Shown here piece after piece: positions 1-11,125 of a DNA stretch of 64,000 bases. Source of the stretch: Posidonia oceanica (taxonomy: Eukaryota > Streptophyta > Magnoliopsida > Alismatales > Posidoniaceae); NCBI GenBank assembly GCA_037176725.1, contig JAZBRS010000020.1, forward strand, positions 55,022,001-55,086,000. The letters run 5' to 3'. Position 1 is the stretch's first letter. Each line of letters begins with the position of its first letter. The notes beneath the pieces are model-generated. The model made no database searches. It was not told the origin of the DNA and saw only the letters and a program-made list of their open reading frames with translations. Made by a program: the position numbers and the translations under genes.

Positions 1-748
1 TGTCGAGGATGGAGAGGGGAGTGCCTTCTACGCTCTGGAGGTCGCAAATTCTCTCTCAGCTCTTTGTGGTGACTGTGGCAAAGGCTGGAAGTCTCGATTT
101 TGTGCAAAATGGGCATGGGTTCACGTGCTTGGTAGAGGAGTTGCAGGTCAAATTCTGGCTTTGGCAGGTCGTGGCAGGTGCGGATGAGTGTGGGGAGGCC
201 ATGTGGATTGTCAGAGGAGGGCGTGGGCATTGGCAGAAGGCCGGCAAGGGCGAGGCGGTGGCTGACACAGGTGGCGAAAGTCAGCCATGTCAGAGAGAGG
301 TTAGAGAGCGGTTTGGGCGCTGGTGGGGAGGAGATGGGTAGTTACTCAAGCTTGGAAGGTAGTGGATGGCGTAGAGCGAAGGAAGGGACGGGTAGTAAGT
401 GCGGGGAGGTGGTGGAGTGGACGGGCGGTGAGTCAAAGGGGGCGGAGCAGCCGCTGCTGCCCTCGAGTCGTTGGACGTTAGCACAGGCCGCATCCAACGT
501 TGGACGCTGCCTGTTCCAGCATCCAACACACTCAGGTGGCATAAGCTACAAATGGGCTTGGGCTTGGGCCTAGAAGTGTTGTAAAAGATGCTAAGAGGCT
601 TGGTAAAGGCTTCTAGGGTTTGGGCAAGGTTTTGGGTTTGGAAGTGGGCTAGAAAAAATGGGTTAGAAAGGGGATGCCATTCCAGAGTCCACACGAGCCT
701 GCAAAAGAGAACAACCAACTTTCTGGCTGTTAGAATGGGGTGTCTACA
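1..748 (-). mobile_element. E1: 5' part of a Tat/Ogre-like LTR, cut by window edge
   Basis: On the minus strand this stretch begins TGTAGACACCCCATTCTAAC at 748, the start shared by most LTRs in this window. It resembles the 5' part of the E10 3' LTR (about 42833-43608), including the inverted cassette of GTTGGACGC and GCGTCCAAC at 469-531 and the GC-rich block before it. The rest lies left of the window. The sequence just beyond 748 is not purine-rich in the minus sense, so this is more likely a 5' or solo LTR than a 3' LTR. Open frames here are by-products of GC-rich LTR sequence. Confidence 0.75.
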
Positions 749-1436
749 CCTGGGAGCATCATGGGCCTCTCGCTCACCAACCCGCGTATCATGAGACGAC
801 GGTCCCCTGGCAGAGTGTAGGCTACGCTCGAGGAAAGGGCACCTGATCATGACAAATTGCATTCACACATGTGTCAGTCTGCCTTGGGTGGTGAGAAAAA
901 TTCCTGACCCAACCCAATATACAAATTAAAGCCTGCGATGATGGAGGAACCTCATTACCTAGGGTCATGCATTGCATATCATGACCCCTTTTTTCCCGTC
1001 AGCACGTATCCATGCATAGCGCATTGTATTGCATTCGCATTTGTATTGCATTCGCATTTGAATTGCATTCGCATTGAGTGATCATCGGAATCATTAGCTA
1101 TCCATCCTGTAAGTTTGATCTCACGAGCAACCCCCGTGGCAGTGTCTTTTAGTTTGACCCCCGCGGGCAATCCCCGTGGCATGTCTTTTAAGTTTGACCT
1201 CACGGGCAACCCCCGTGGTAGTGTCTTTAGTTTGACCCCTGTGGGCCATCCTCGCGACATGTCGTTAGTTTGTTCCCCTTGGGCAATCCCCTTGGTCATG
1301 TTTCTTTAGCCGACCCTCTTTGTGTCCCGTCCAAGCCTGGTGGCAGCAGGCATTAGATTTCATTTAGGATCTTCAGGTAGCGCCACACGGGGGTATCGTC
1401 TCGCCTTGTAGATAGCTTCATGCCAAAGCCATCTCC
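749..1436 (+). mobile_element. E2: 3' untranslated region of a plus-strand Tat-like element
   Basis: No gene is visible. The stretch leads into a polypurine tract and an LTR start at 1451, so it is the 3' UTR of a plus-strand element. It holds runs of TTGCATTCGCATT near 1024-1075, resembling the 3' UTR of E6 near 25020-25070, and a short tandem array at 1111-1310. Its left boundary with E1 is set only by where the E1 LTR ends. Confidence 0.55.
1111..1310 (+). repeat. Tandem array, 38-40 bp unit, with CACGGG/CCCGTG hairpin
   Basis: About five diverged units start with TTTGA at 1114, 1153, 1193 and 1231, with a weaker unit at 1269, so the period is 38-40 bp. Each unit carries an inverted repeat such as CACGGGCAACCCCCGTGG. 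Arrays at this place, just before the polypurine tract, are a known property of Tat/Ogre 3' UTRs. Confidence 0.8.
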
Positions 1437-1450
1437 AAGGAGGGGCAATC
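1437..1450 (+). promoter_or_regulatory. Polypurine tract of E2
   Basis: AAGGAGGGGCAATC lies directly before the LTR start TGTAGATACC. It parallels GGGAGGGGTATC before the E6 3' LTR (25199) and the tract of E10. In LTR retrotransposons this RNA segment primes plus-strand DNA synthesis. Its position shows that the following LTR is a 3' LTR on the plus strand. Confidence 0.7.
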
Positions 1451-2690
1451 TGTAGATACCCTGTTTTGGCACGCCCTTCATGGTAGGGTAGTCTGTTGCA
1501 TTAGGCCACCTCTAGAAGCTCTTTTCCCAGCTCAAGTACTCTCATCAAACTTATAGACACCTGTCCCTGTGGTCGAGAGGCCAAAATTGGCAAGTTTCCA
1601 TTTGAGTGTGTTGGATGCTGGCTAGTCTAGCATCCAACGTTGGACGTTGTGTGTCATAGCGTCCAACAATAGGTTCCATTTGAGTGTGTTGGACGCTGGT
1701 TAGTCCAGCGTCCAACGTTGGACGCTGTGATTCATAGCGTCCAACAACCTGGTTTTTAGTTTCCCCAAACTTGCCATATTTGGCTGAAATAAAATTTCGT
1801 GCTTTGCCTCCACTAAGTGTCATTTGACCGGTCAAGGCCTTAATGGATTTTAATGGTCATTAATCAGCCACTTATTGAGGAATATTCTTTGATCTTGGCA
1901 TCTTTGCCTCGGAGTGTCGGCGTCCAACGTTGGATGCTGTAACGGTCGGCGTCCAACACTTCTGAATCAGGAAAGTTGCTGACTTGGCCTTTTCGTTCCT
2001 CCCCTACTTCTATAAAAGCAAGGGTACCCCCACTAGGATCTAAGGAGGGATTGGGGACGGAAATTGGAGAGATTTGGGAGGGATTTAGAAGTGATTTTCA
2101 AGAGAGAAACACAATTTTGAGAAGAAGTTGTGAGAGCAAGTAGAAAAGGGTTTTGAGCTCGAATCTCGAGAGAAGAGGTGGAGAAAGAGTTTTGTGGAAG
2201 CTTGAGTCCTCCTAGGACATCTGTGACACCACATCAACCCCACTTGCATTCCTTGCATAGACAAAAGGGGGCTTTCTTTAGTTTTCATTTTCTTTTCACA
2301 TCATATGTTTAATTTCGTAGTATAGTGAAGCATTTCATTTCACATATTGTTGTAGCTAGGCATAGTCATACTTAGTTGCAACCGGGGAGATAAAACCCCT
2401 CGGGTAAGTACTCCTCCCTTCATTTTATGTTCATTTTCAATTTGTTTTGAATCATATACTACACTTTGTTAATCTGTATCTTTAAAATCTGTTTTGCGAG
2501 GAAAAGAAGAAGAAGAAGAAACTCATCAAGTACGGGCACCCTTAGGCAATGCTGGCGTTGTCCCAAGATAGCTGAACCCGCAACCACACTACATCTCCCC
2601 AAAGGCGTTTGGAGGGCCAACGAAAGCGAACCGAGAGTGGCGATCACACCAATTCTGTCACCTGTGGAGTGACGGAGTTGGATACAAAAA
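1451..2690 (+). mobile_element. E2: 3' LTR, right end uncertain
   Basis: The LTR starts TGTAGATACC after a polypurine tract. It carries two adjacent inverted cassettes of GTTGGACGC and GCGTCCAAC at 1606-1746 and part of a third at 1918-1955. A TATA-like box lies at 2011. It lacks the block (GTGTTAGGCACC and an ACCGA...TCGG hairpin) found in the other Tat-like LTRs here, so it is a different subfamily. I could not find the right end; it falls before the 69-bp array that starts near 2757, and no primer binding site is convincing. Confidence 0.55.
2011..2018 (+). promoter_or_regulatory. TATA-like box in E2 LTR
   Basis: TATAAAAG lies 560 bp into the LTR, in a C/T-rich context, followed by a purine-rich transcribed-looking stretch. 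This is the clearest TATA-like element in any Tat-like LTR of the window. If used, transcription would start near 2040. Confidence 0.5.
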
Positions 2691-2756
2691 GGGGCAACAA
2701 GGAAGCACTAAATAGACACAACAAGCTTCTCTTAACTAAAACCCCATATCCACAGT

Positions 2757-3190
2757 GATAAATGATAGGTTTCGGATCCATCGACCACAAGAGGTGATAC
2801 GATAAGTGATAGGTTTCGGACCCATCGACCGCAAAGGAAATGCAAATGATAAGTTTCAGACTTATCGACCAGAAGGATGAGTTTCAGACTCATTGGCCAC
2901 AAAGGAAAATGCAAATGATAAGTTTCAGACTTATCGACTGGAAGGATGAGTTGTGGACTCATCGGCTGCGAAGGAAAATGCAAATGATAAGTTTTGGACT
3001 TATCGACCGGAAGGATGAGTTTCGGACTCATCGGTCGTAAAAGAAAATGCAAATGATAAGTTTCGGACTTATCGACTGGAAGGATGAGTTTGGGACTCAT
3101 CGGCCGCAAAGGAAAATGCAAATGATAAGTTTCGGACTTATCGACCAGAAGGATGACTTTCAGACTCATCGACCGCAAAGGAAAATGGGA
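2757..3190 (-). repeat. Tandem array, 69-bp unit, with GATAAGT/ACTTATC hairpins
   Basis: TGCAAATGATAAG recurs at 2841, 2910, 2979, 3048 and 3117, an exact 69-bp period. Each unit has two inverted repeats, GATAAGT..ACTTATC and GATGAGT..ACTCATC. The strand is given as that of E3, whose 3' region this appears to be. Sixty-nine is a multiple of three, which explains the long open frames on both strands; I do not treat them as genes. Confidence 0.85.
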
Positions 3191-4290
3191 GCACCAAAAC
3201 CCGAAGCCGGGGCAAAAGAAGGAGGATATCGACTGGTCCGAAGGCCAAGCGACGACAGGAAGGGATATCGACAAATTTGAAGACTTGGCGGCAACAGAGG
3301 AAAGGTATCGTTTGATCCGAAGACTAGGCGGCAAGAAAAGATAGATATCGACAAGTTCAGAAACTTAGCGGCAAGAGATGGGATATCGACAGATCTGAAG
3401 ATCTGGCGGCAAAAGCAGAATGAATATCGACAGATCCAAAGATCTGGCGACAAGAGGATATCGACAGATCTGAAGATCTGGCGGCAAGGGGATATCGACA
3501 TATCCGAAAATCTGGCGGTAATAGAGGATATCGATAGATCCGAAGATCTAGCGGCAAGGGGATATCGACAGATCCGAAGATCTGGTGGCAAGGGCTGAAT
3601 GAATATCGACAGATCCAAAGATCTGGCGGCAAGAGATGATATCGACAAATCCGAAGATTTGGCAGCAAAAGGATATCGACAGATCCGAAGATCTGGCAAC
3701 AAGGGCTGAATGAATATCGACAGATCCAAAGATCTGGCGGCAAGAGATAATATCGATAGATCCGAAGATCTGGCGGCAAGAGGAAATTGACAGATCTAAA
3801 GATTTGGCGGCAAGAGGGGGAATCAATATCGACAGATCCAAAGATCTGGCGGCAAGAGGATATCGACAAATCCGAAGATCTGGCAGCAAGGGGAATGAAT
3901 ATCGATAGATCCAAAGATCTGGCGGCAAGAGGATATCGATAGATTTGAAGATCTGGCGACAAGAGGGGAAACAAAATTGACAGATCCAAAGATCTGACAG
4001 CAAGAAAGGATATCGACAGATCCGAAGATCTGGCAGCAAGGGGATATCGACAGATCCGAAGATCTGGCGGCAAAAGCTAAATGAATACCGACAGATTCAA
4101 AAGATCTGGCGGCAAGAAATGATGGGTATCAACAGATCTGTAGATCTGGCGACAAAAGCTAAATGAATATCAACAGATTCAAAAGATCTAGTGGCAAGAA
4201 ATGATAGGTATCGACAGATCCATAGATCTGGCAGCAAAAGCTAAATGAATATCAACAGATTCAAAAGATCTGGTGGCAAGAAGATAGACA
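3191..4290 (-). repeat. Tandem array of GATATCGACAGATCCGAAGATCTGG units
   Basis: Diverged units of roughly 35-60 bp are built from GATATCGACAGATC, GAAGATCTGGCGGCAAG and optional AAGCTGAATGA-like inserts. Units contain near-palindromic AGATC..GATCT and the palindrome GATATC. The right end grades into longer units with AACAGATTCAAAAGATCTGG. This array joins the 69-bp array directly, so the 3' region of E3 held two unrelated repeat families side by side. Confidence 0.8.
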
Positions 4291-5466
4291 TCAACGCCAG
4301 AGGGCAACCGAGATGCCCCTGGTATTGAGACGCTGATGGGTTCACCTTGCGGGCGAAGGAGAAAAGGAGACAGGGATGCAGGGGGCCAAGCTGTAAGGTT
4401 TAGTCGAGAGGAGGTCTGCTGAGGAGGTTGGTCTACAGGTGCTCCTGGACCGCCGCTGTTGTGAACTGGCTGAGGTAATGGAATGATGCTTGCTTGCCCA
4501 CGTTCGCCTTTGAGGGCAGATCAGTTGATTGCTGTCTGCTTGCTGGAAGAATGCTGTCACAGCTTGCTGTTTCTTGATGTCCGTGGGACATAGATAGTCT
4601 GCAGTGCTATACTGAACTTGCAGTTGCGCTGGGGCAGCGGCTCTGTTTCCTGATGGAGGATGTAGTGTTTGTACTATGGGTTGTCACAGGTCTATTCTAA
4701 GAGTGCTCTGATGCATGTGCCTTGACTAGGAAGCAACTTCTTGCCCTTTGTCGAAAATGCTGAAGTAGATCCTACGAGGTTATGCATATGAAACAGGCAA
4801 GATAATGTTCAAGCAAGATGATTGATTAAGGGGTGATTGTTATTTATCTGCCCTCAGTTATGCTGGAAAGCATTTATGCCTGCTAAAAGGAGAATGAAAC
4901 CCTCGACTCAATTGACCCTACTAGGACTCAGAAGTTGTGGGTGGCTCTCCTTGGTGGGTGGTGACGCTCAAGCTCTCAGTGGGTGATGGATTGGGCTCCG
5001 TGCCAAACTCTTTCGGGCCCTACACCTACTCTTTTGAGATTTTTCTTCTTTTCTGCTCTCTCATGGATGCTCGGGTTTGCTCTATCCCTGACTTGGAGGT
5101 AAAAAGGCGCTTGGTCTGGGCTAGAGGCTTTTGCCGCAAGAAGGGGTGGCTAGTCCCTTTGGAGGTGTCGGTTGCCCAGGCACATGCTCTGACTCCTCTC
5201 CAAGGTGTGGTGGGGATAGAGCTAATCTGCACGTCCCTCTCTTGGGCTAACTTCTGTCTTCGCCTTCTGTCTGCATGTTTTCTTTTATGCCCATGCCAAT
5301 TTGCACTTTCTTTTTCAGGCTCACTCTCTCAGTCGCCCTAACATTTTCTTCTCCCTCTGGGAGGTGCAGGCCCCGTACAGAGTTTGGACACTTCGTCCCA
5401 CTCTCGATGGATGGTGGCTCTCTCACTTACCTGGTTATCTAGGTAGTGTCAATTGAGAAGGGATGA
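4291..5466 (-). mobile_element. E3: spacer downstream of integrase, PMD-like gene deleted
   Basis: No coding region is intact. The right part (about 4850-5466) matches the spacer between the PMD-like gene and integrase of E10 (about 47715-48530): shared words include CCCTCAG, CCTACACCTACTCTTTTG, CTTCTGTCTTCGCCTTCTGT and GGGAGGTGCAGG. The left part (about 4300-4700) resembles the region after the PMD-like gene in E10 (about 45600-46020). The PMD-like gene, about 1.2 kb in E10, is therefore missing between about 4700 and 4850. The same spacer resumes at 11126 after the E4 insertion. Confidence 0.6.
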
Positions 5467-5471
5467 CTCTC
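5467..5471. repeat. Target site duplication CTCTC, left copy
   Basis: CTCTC directly before the E4 LTR is repeated at 11121-11125 directly after it. Five-base duplications are normal for LTR retrotransposon integration. Removing the LTR and one copy restores a spacer that aligns with E10 near 48530. Confidence 0.75.
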
Positions 5472-5804
5472 TGTAGTAATCCTGAAATATCAAATCCATG
5501 TACGATGCCAAAGCTCTCGTGCACTGATCAACATTAGGGTCACTATATGCAGCTAAATCCGAGGAAGAAAACTAGACTCGGAAACGCTGGCAAAAAGAAG
5601 AAAAAAGGTGATAAGACAAATTAGAGTCGTCACCAGGTCTATTAGATTGGGAGACAACGAAAACCGAGGGTAATGCATGAAAAGACATGCAAAACCGGAT
5701 GCGAAGAGGGTGCAAAGAGATGCAATGCAATGCGATGCAATGCTATGCTATGCTATGCTATGACTCGTGCCTAGGATGAAGGAATGGTCATTGCAAGACA
5801 AGAG

Positions 5805-5885
5805 AAAGGGTAAGGACTCCTGTTACACACGGGGAAGGTGTTAGGCACCCCGATACGTCCGAGAATCGGTCTTTCTAAGGCAATC
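5805..5885 (-). other. Conserved LTR block with ACCGA/TCGG hairpin (E4)
   Basis: In the minus sense this block reads AAAGACCGATTCTCGG, then GGGTGCCTAACACCTTCCCC, then a GAGTCCTTACC motif. The same block occurs in E3 (15160-15235), E6 (27500-27590), E7 (27885-27960), E9 (38685-38765), E10 (40560-40640) and E11 (59680-59755). It lies a few hundred bases before the 3' end of each LTR and fixes LTR orientation. CCGA..TCGG can form a small hairpin. Its function is unknown to me; the R region or a 3'-end processing signal would fit its place. Confidence 0.7.
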
Positions 5886-6289
5886 TCGCTCGCAAATGCA
5901 GGGAAATGCTTGCCTAATGCCTAAATGCAATGAATGTCTGAATGCATGCTCTAATGCGTGTTCTAAGTGCTAAGATGCATGCAGGGAATTAAACGTGCAA
6001 GCTATGTGCTCAGCAACGCTGCTAGTGTTCCAAACTGGGCGAACCCAGGCTCGTGAGAACTCCTAGGCAGTAAGCATCATTGCCCTAATGCAAATGCAAC
6101 GATAAAACAAAACGACGGCGAAAGCAATGCAATGCAAGCGACATGCAAGGGAAAACCAAGACGGGAGCGGAAAACGGTGCAATGCAGGAGAAAATGCAAG
6201 CGAGCACGCAAAATGGTGCAAATGCAAGCAAGAACGGATGCAGGCACGCAAAACGAGGCAGAATGCAAAGGAAAGCGAGGCAAGCAGGC

Positions 6290-6530
6290 AAAACGTTGCA
6301 AAAATGCAAGCAGTATGTAAATAAAACAAAGCGGCACACAAAACGATGCAGAATGCAAGAGAAAACAAGGCAGACATGCAAAACGACGCAAAGATGCAAG
6401 CGATATACAAATAAAACAAAACGGCACGCAAAACGATGCAGAATGCAAAAGAAAACAAGGCAGGCATGCAAAATGATGCAAAGATGCAAGCAATATGCAA
6501 ATAAAACAATGCGGCACACAAAACGATGCA
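6290..6530 (-). repeat. 90-bp tandem repeat in E4 LTR
   Basis: AAATAAAACAA recurs at 6319, 6409 and 6499, an exact 90-bp period, with GCACGCAAAACGATGCAGAA in each unit. The period is a multiple of three and the units lack stops, which leaves all three minus frames open across 6063-6713. A similar CGTTTT-rich stretch is found in E9 (38270-38430) and E11 (60020-60310). Confidence 0.8.
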
Positions 6531-9024
6531 AATGCAATGCAAAACATATGTATGCACGCAAAATGATGCAAATGTAGGTGCAAAACGGATGCATGCACGC
6601 AAAACGATGCAAATGCAATGCAAAATGGATGCATGCACGCAAAACGATGCAAATGCAGGTGCAATGAATGCTATGCAGTGCTTCAGATGGGATAAGCAAG
6701 GGTCTAAGTGCAATTAGCCCCTAAATGTGTGCAATGCGTGGGTGGCTTACATGCTAAAAGGCTAGCAATGCCCAAGTGGATGCATGGGACCATGTGCAAT
6801 GATATGGAGATGCTATGCATGCAAAAATGCAATGCAAGGACCTAAATGTAATTTTAAAAATGTATGGGACTTAAGTGCGATGCATGGAAAGCAAATAAGT
6901 ATGCAAAAACCAAAACAAGGACTGACATGCAATTTCAGAAAATCAGAGGACATTAATGCAATGCAATATAGTTAAAAATGTCATTTTAATGAAATCAATA
7001 GATGCAAGGACTTATATGTAATTATTAAAAGATTCTAGATGCAATTAAAATAAAAAAAACAAAAAAAACAGGAGACATGCATGCTGTGCTTGGACCTATG
7101 TGCAAATAAAACAAGTTGCAGGGGTTTTATGCAATGCAAACAAGTTCAAAAAGGCTACTGCTTCACAACAGATGGACTTAAATGCAATTAGAGAATTTTT
7201 CTGATTTTTTGATGCAATGCAATAAGGTAAACATGGCATTTAAATGATGTTAATGCATGCTCTGAGGACTGAAATGCAATTAAACTATCTTTTTGGGATT
7301 TTTAGCAATGCAATATAGTTTAAATGCATGATTTAAATGAAAACCAATTGATGCAAGGACTGAAAAGCAAATCTGGAAACATGTGGCATTTTATTTCAAT
7401 GCAATATGGTTTTTAAAACACATTTAAATGATTTTTAAACCATGCAGATGGACTGACATGCAAATATGCAAACATGCTGTATTTTAATGCAATGTAATAT
7501 GGTTTTAAATCAAAATTAAATGATTTTCAAACCATGCAGAGGACTTACATGCAAATAATAGATTTTTAGGGTTTTTCATGCAATGCAGTATGGTAAAATG
7601 CTGATTTAAATAAAATGCATGAACTGCAGATGGACTCACTTGCAATTAAAACAAAACAAGAGATTTAAATGCAATGCAATAAGATTCAAATGCACATTAA
7701 ATGATTTTTCAACCAACAGTGGACTAAAATGCAATTTAAAGAACTCTGAGGGCTAAAATGAAATGCATGCATTAAACTAAACATTCAGATGCATTAAAAA
7801 ACTATATGAAGGACCTGCATGCAAATAATAGAAACCCAAACATTTAACTGCAATGCAATAAGCTAACAAAATAAAATTAAATGATCTGATTCAAAATCAG
7901 GACCTAAAAGCAATTAAAGAAAACTAACAGACCTAACCACAAGAAATAAAAAAAGAAATGCTTACTGTGGGTGGACCTACTTGCAAATATTTAAAACTCA
8001 AAGAAAATAAAAGCAATGCATGCATCAGAACTTTATTCAACTTTTAAAATCGAAAAATAAACGCATAGTTGTCTTCCCTGCGCAGCACAGTAACAATGCC
8101 GGCGGAGGAAGAAGCAGCAGCGGCGGCGACAGGTGCAAGGCAATGCTGGGATTCCCGGAGCCAGGAGCCAGTGCAGGCGGAGCGTCCGGCAGTGTCAGTG
8201 GTGTCAGAGGGCAGCTGGTGCGTGCTGGCGACATCAGTGACCTTCTGCAGTGAAGGTCCGAGGTGGGGTGACCACCGGAGCCTGCAGAACGGCGTGGAGA
8301 GTGCAGGGTTCGCTTCGTGGCGATCAGGCGATGCTGTGTAAGCAAATCCGAAGGTCGGAGGCGGTTGCAAGCGCTGTGTTCGGCGGCGCTGACTTGCTGG
8401 AAAAAAGTCAACCGCTGCCGAAGCCGGAGAAGAAAGCGGATAGAGGCTACAACCGGTGCTGGAACAGAGCTCTGATGCTGCAGAGAGAAAGAGGAGAGGA
8501 GGAGAGACCGGAGGGAGGCCCTCGACTGCGCTTGGAGGCCAAGTAGCCTCGCACAGTGGCGGAACCATCTCTAGGGGGCAGAAAGGCCAGCGCGAGGTCG
8601 CTGCGGCGATCTAGAGGTTCCATGGCCCAGGAGAGGGGCTTAGAAGCAAGAGAGGAGGGCCCTGGAGGAGAGGAGGGCCCTGGATGTGAGGAGAGCCTCA
8701 CCCAAGCACGGCGCTGCCCGAGACGTGCCACCGACGTCAGACCAGGCAGGCCAGAGGAGGATGCGAGCCACGGAGGCGTGGGAGACAGCGCAAGAGACTC
8801 GACGGGGCTCAGACGAGGTGCTGGACGTCCGGAGAGGGTTGCAGGCTGGTCCAGGAGACCAGAGCTGCTGCATCGCGGCGAGGCGTGGCTTCTGGAGGCA
8901 AGCTGTTGCCGGAGAAGACGATGAAGGCGGTAGAGGGAACGTAGGTCTCTAGGCCTCTAACCTTATGCCTAAATAGCTAGTAAGCAGCGTAGACATGCAT
9001 GGAGTTCGGATAGGGATGCATTTA

Positions 9025-9026
9025 CC
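9025..9026 (-). promoter_or_regulatory. Splice-donor-like site in E4 LTR
   Basis: On the minus strand the GC-rich block ends CTTCAGAG and continues GTAAATGC, a good match to a plant 5' splice site. Equivalent donors occur in E5 (18134), E6 (26034), E9 (36514), E10 (42713) and E11 (62432), always where the GC-rich part of the LTR gives way to T-rich sequence. Confidence 0.45.
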
Positions 9027-10179
9027 TCTGAAGCGTGTCGGAGCGTGCCAACGACGTCCAGTTGGGTTGCTGTCGTCGGTGGAGCGGACGTGGCATGCAA
9101 GGATTGGAGCCCACTCCAGGTGCTGCGAGGAAGCTTTTGGAACGCTCGGCGATGAGCTGCGGTGTCCGGAGCTCAGATTGGGATTTTGGGTATGCTACTG
9201 TGGATTTTTGCTCGATTGGTGCTGGTGGCTCTCTAGCGCTCGCGGGTGGTTGCTTTGGGTTGGTGGGGATCGGGTGAGTGCAATGGAGGGGTTGGATTGG
9301 GGTTCTGGGTGCTGTGGAGTGAGGTGGTGGCTGAGATCATTTCTGGACAGGAAGAGGGTGTAAGTGTTTGCAGTGGGGGAAACGGTCTGGGGGGCGTGTG
9401 GGAGTGATTAGGGGATTGGGTGAAGAAGGTGGGAGTGCGGTGAGTGGATTGGAGGAGTTTGGATGGATTCTGGGTGCTGTGGAGGTGTGAGAAAGCTTGG
9501 GAGTTGCAAGTGGAGGCTAATGGCGAAAGGCTTGGATTTCCCTCTCGCATGGGCTTGCTTTCTCTAGTTCTTGCTTGCACAGGTGTGGTGAATGCTGGAG
9601 GAAGAAGACGGGATGGTTTTGTTCATCTAGGCGCACTCAATTGAGGCTAGTAGAGGGCGTGGGCTGTTGGGCGATTGGCAGGGGTCTGCTGGCAATGCAG
9701 AGGGCTGGCAGGGGTTTGGCAAAGAGGGGAGAAGGCCGGTGGACAGGTGGCTCTGTGAGGCTGCCATCGCCGCGAGGTGGAGTGGAGGAGTGGAGGCAGG
9801 AGGAGGAGTGCGTGGCGGAGGGAGCGACTGTGAGTGTGGGTGAGTGCAGAGGAAACGTGTTGACCAGAATTCTAGAACAGCACGGGAAGGAGGAGAAGGC
9901 GATGAAGGCTTGGGTCGTGGGCTGGTCGTGGACTACAGGCCAGGCCGAGGGAGTGGAGAAGGAAGGTCTGGGTCGGGGCTTTGCAGAGGAGATGCTGCAG
10001 GAGAAGGGCTGAGGTTGGGATTTTGCAGAGGGAATGCTGCGGGAGAGGAGGAAAGGAGAAGGTCGGGCCACGCACGAAAAAGAAAAAGAAAGAAGGAAGG
10101 TGGAGGGCTGAAACGGGCTGGGCCCGCATGCGAGAAAAAAGAAAAGAAAGGGGCCTAGTGGGTTGGGTTAAGAGGGAAG

Positions 10180-10185
10180 AAGAAA

Positions 10186-10225
<40 letters not shown>

Positions 10226-10250
10226 GAGAAAGAGAAAAGAGAAATAAAAA
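10180..10250. repeat. GAAA-type microsatellite in E4 LTR
   Basis: A run of GAAAGAAAG and similar purine repeats lies at the start of a purine-rich stretch. The E5 LTR has the complementary CTTT-rich stretch at the same place (16880-17150), and E11 has one near 63730-63770. It is therefore an inherited part of this LTR subfamily, not a chance microsatellite. Confidence 0.85.
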
Positions 10251-10260
10251 TTTAATAAGA

Positions 10261-10690
10261 TGGAGTAGAATAAAATAAAATAAAAATAAGAATAAAATAG
10301 AAGATTGAAAGGGGAAGAAATAAGGAAATGGGCTTTGATGTTGGGTGAGGAATAAAAGGGGAGAAAAAGAAATGGGAAGATAGGAGAGAAAAGAAAGAAG
10401 AAAGGAGGAAAGAGAGGGAAAGGGGAAGTTAAAAATCAAATAAAATGGAATAAAATGAAATAAAAATAGGAATAAAATAGAGGGAAGGAAGGAGAAGAAG
10501 TGAGGAAATGGGTTTTGGCGTTGGGTGAGGAATAAAAGGGGAGAAAAAGAAATGGGAAGATAGGAAAGGAAGAAAGAAAGAAGAAAGGAGGGAAGAAAGG
10601 GGAAGAGGAAGTAAAAATCAACTAAAATGGGATAAAATGAAATAAAAATAGGAATAAAATAGAAGGAAGGAAGCGGAAGAAGTGAGAATG
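10261..10690. repeat. 180-bp tandem duplication in E4 LTR
   Basis: GAGGAATAAAAGGGGAG recurs 180 bp apart (10347 and 10527) within a unit that repeats just over two times, with a partial third copy after 10620. The sequence is A/G-rich. Next to it, 10744-10836 is duplicated at 10837-10929 with a 93-bp period. Confidence 0.8.
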
Positions 10691-10743
10691 GTCTAGAGTG
10701 GGCTGGGCCCACCAGGGAGCAAGAAGAGAAGGGGAAAGAGAGA

Positions 10744-10929
10744 GAGGATAAAGAGGAGAGAGAAAAGGATAATCAGGAGAGAGAAAAGGATAATGGCTTA
10801 GGTTTGAGCTTGCATGGGAGTGTCCTGTGCTAACCTGAGGATAAAGAGGAGAGAGAAAAGGATAATCAGGAGAGAGAAAAGGATAATGGCTTAGGTTTGA
10901 GCTTGCATGGGAGTGTCCTGTGCTAACCT
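10744..10929. repeat. Direct duplication, 93 bp, in E4 LTR
   Basis: The segment starting GAGGATAAAGAGG at 10744 is repeated at 10837, almost without change, including GCTTGCATGGGAGTGTCC. The near identity marks a recent duplication relative to the age of the LTR. Confidence 0.9.
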
Positions 10930-11120
10930 AGGGTTTAATTACTGACCTAGGTTTCAAGAGATGCTAACCTAGAATTTTCTAGGATTTTAGGAGGGATTTA
11001 CCTAGAGTTTTCCTAGGGTTTTTGGGAGTGAAAACCTAGAGTTTTTCTAGGGTTTTCTGAGAGGTCAAAATGGGTTGCAAAGAGAACCACCAAATTGGCA
11101 AGCCAAAATGGGTGTCTACT

Positions 11121-11125
11121 CTCTC
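11121..11125. repeat. Target site duplication CTCTC, right copy
   Basis: This pairs with CTCTC at 5467-5471 across the E4 solo LTR. It lies in a CT-rich stretch, so a chance match is not excluded. Confidence 0.7.

Larger units (their letters stand above)
5472..11120 (-). mobile_element. E4: 5.65-kb solo LTR inserted in E3
   Basis: On the minus strand this LTR runs from (T)GTAGACACCCATTTTGG at 11120 to CTACA at 5472; one terminal base is changed (TGTCTACT on the plus strand). It is bounded by CTCTC duplications and no internal region follows, so it is a solo LTR left by LTR-LTR recombination. In sense order it holds a CCTAGGG-like start, a purine-rich block seen as GAAAG runs on the plus strand (10180-10250), 180-bp and 93-bp repeats, a GC-rich block (8050-10070), a splice-donor-like site, a region rich in TTGCATTGCA (6700-8040), a 90-bp array and the conserved GTGTTAGGCACC block. 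Open frames inside are composition artefacts. Confidence 0.75.

Noticed and set aside
3166..4073. Minus-strand frames with repeated RSSDLSIS residues
   Set aside because: Translation of the GATATCGACAGATC array, which sits in a retrotransposon 3' region.
6063..6713. Three overlapping minus-strand frames of 195-216 codons, Cys- and Phe-rich
   Set aside because: All three frames are open because of a 90-bp repeat inside an LTR; none has a recognisable domain.
8044..9012. GC-rich frames as a host gene exon or captured gene
   Set aside because: The block recurs at the same place in other LTRs, has frames open on both strands and has no domain I recognise.
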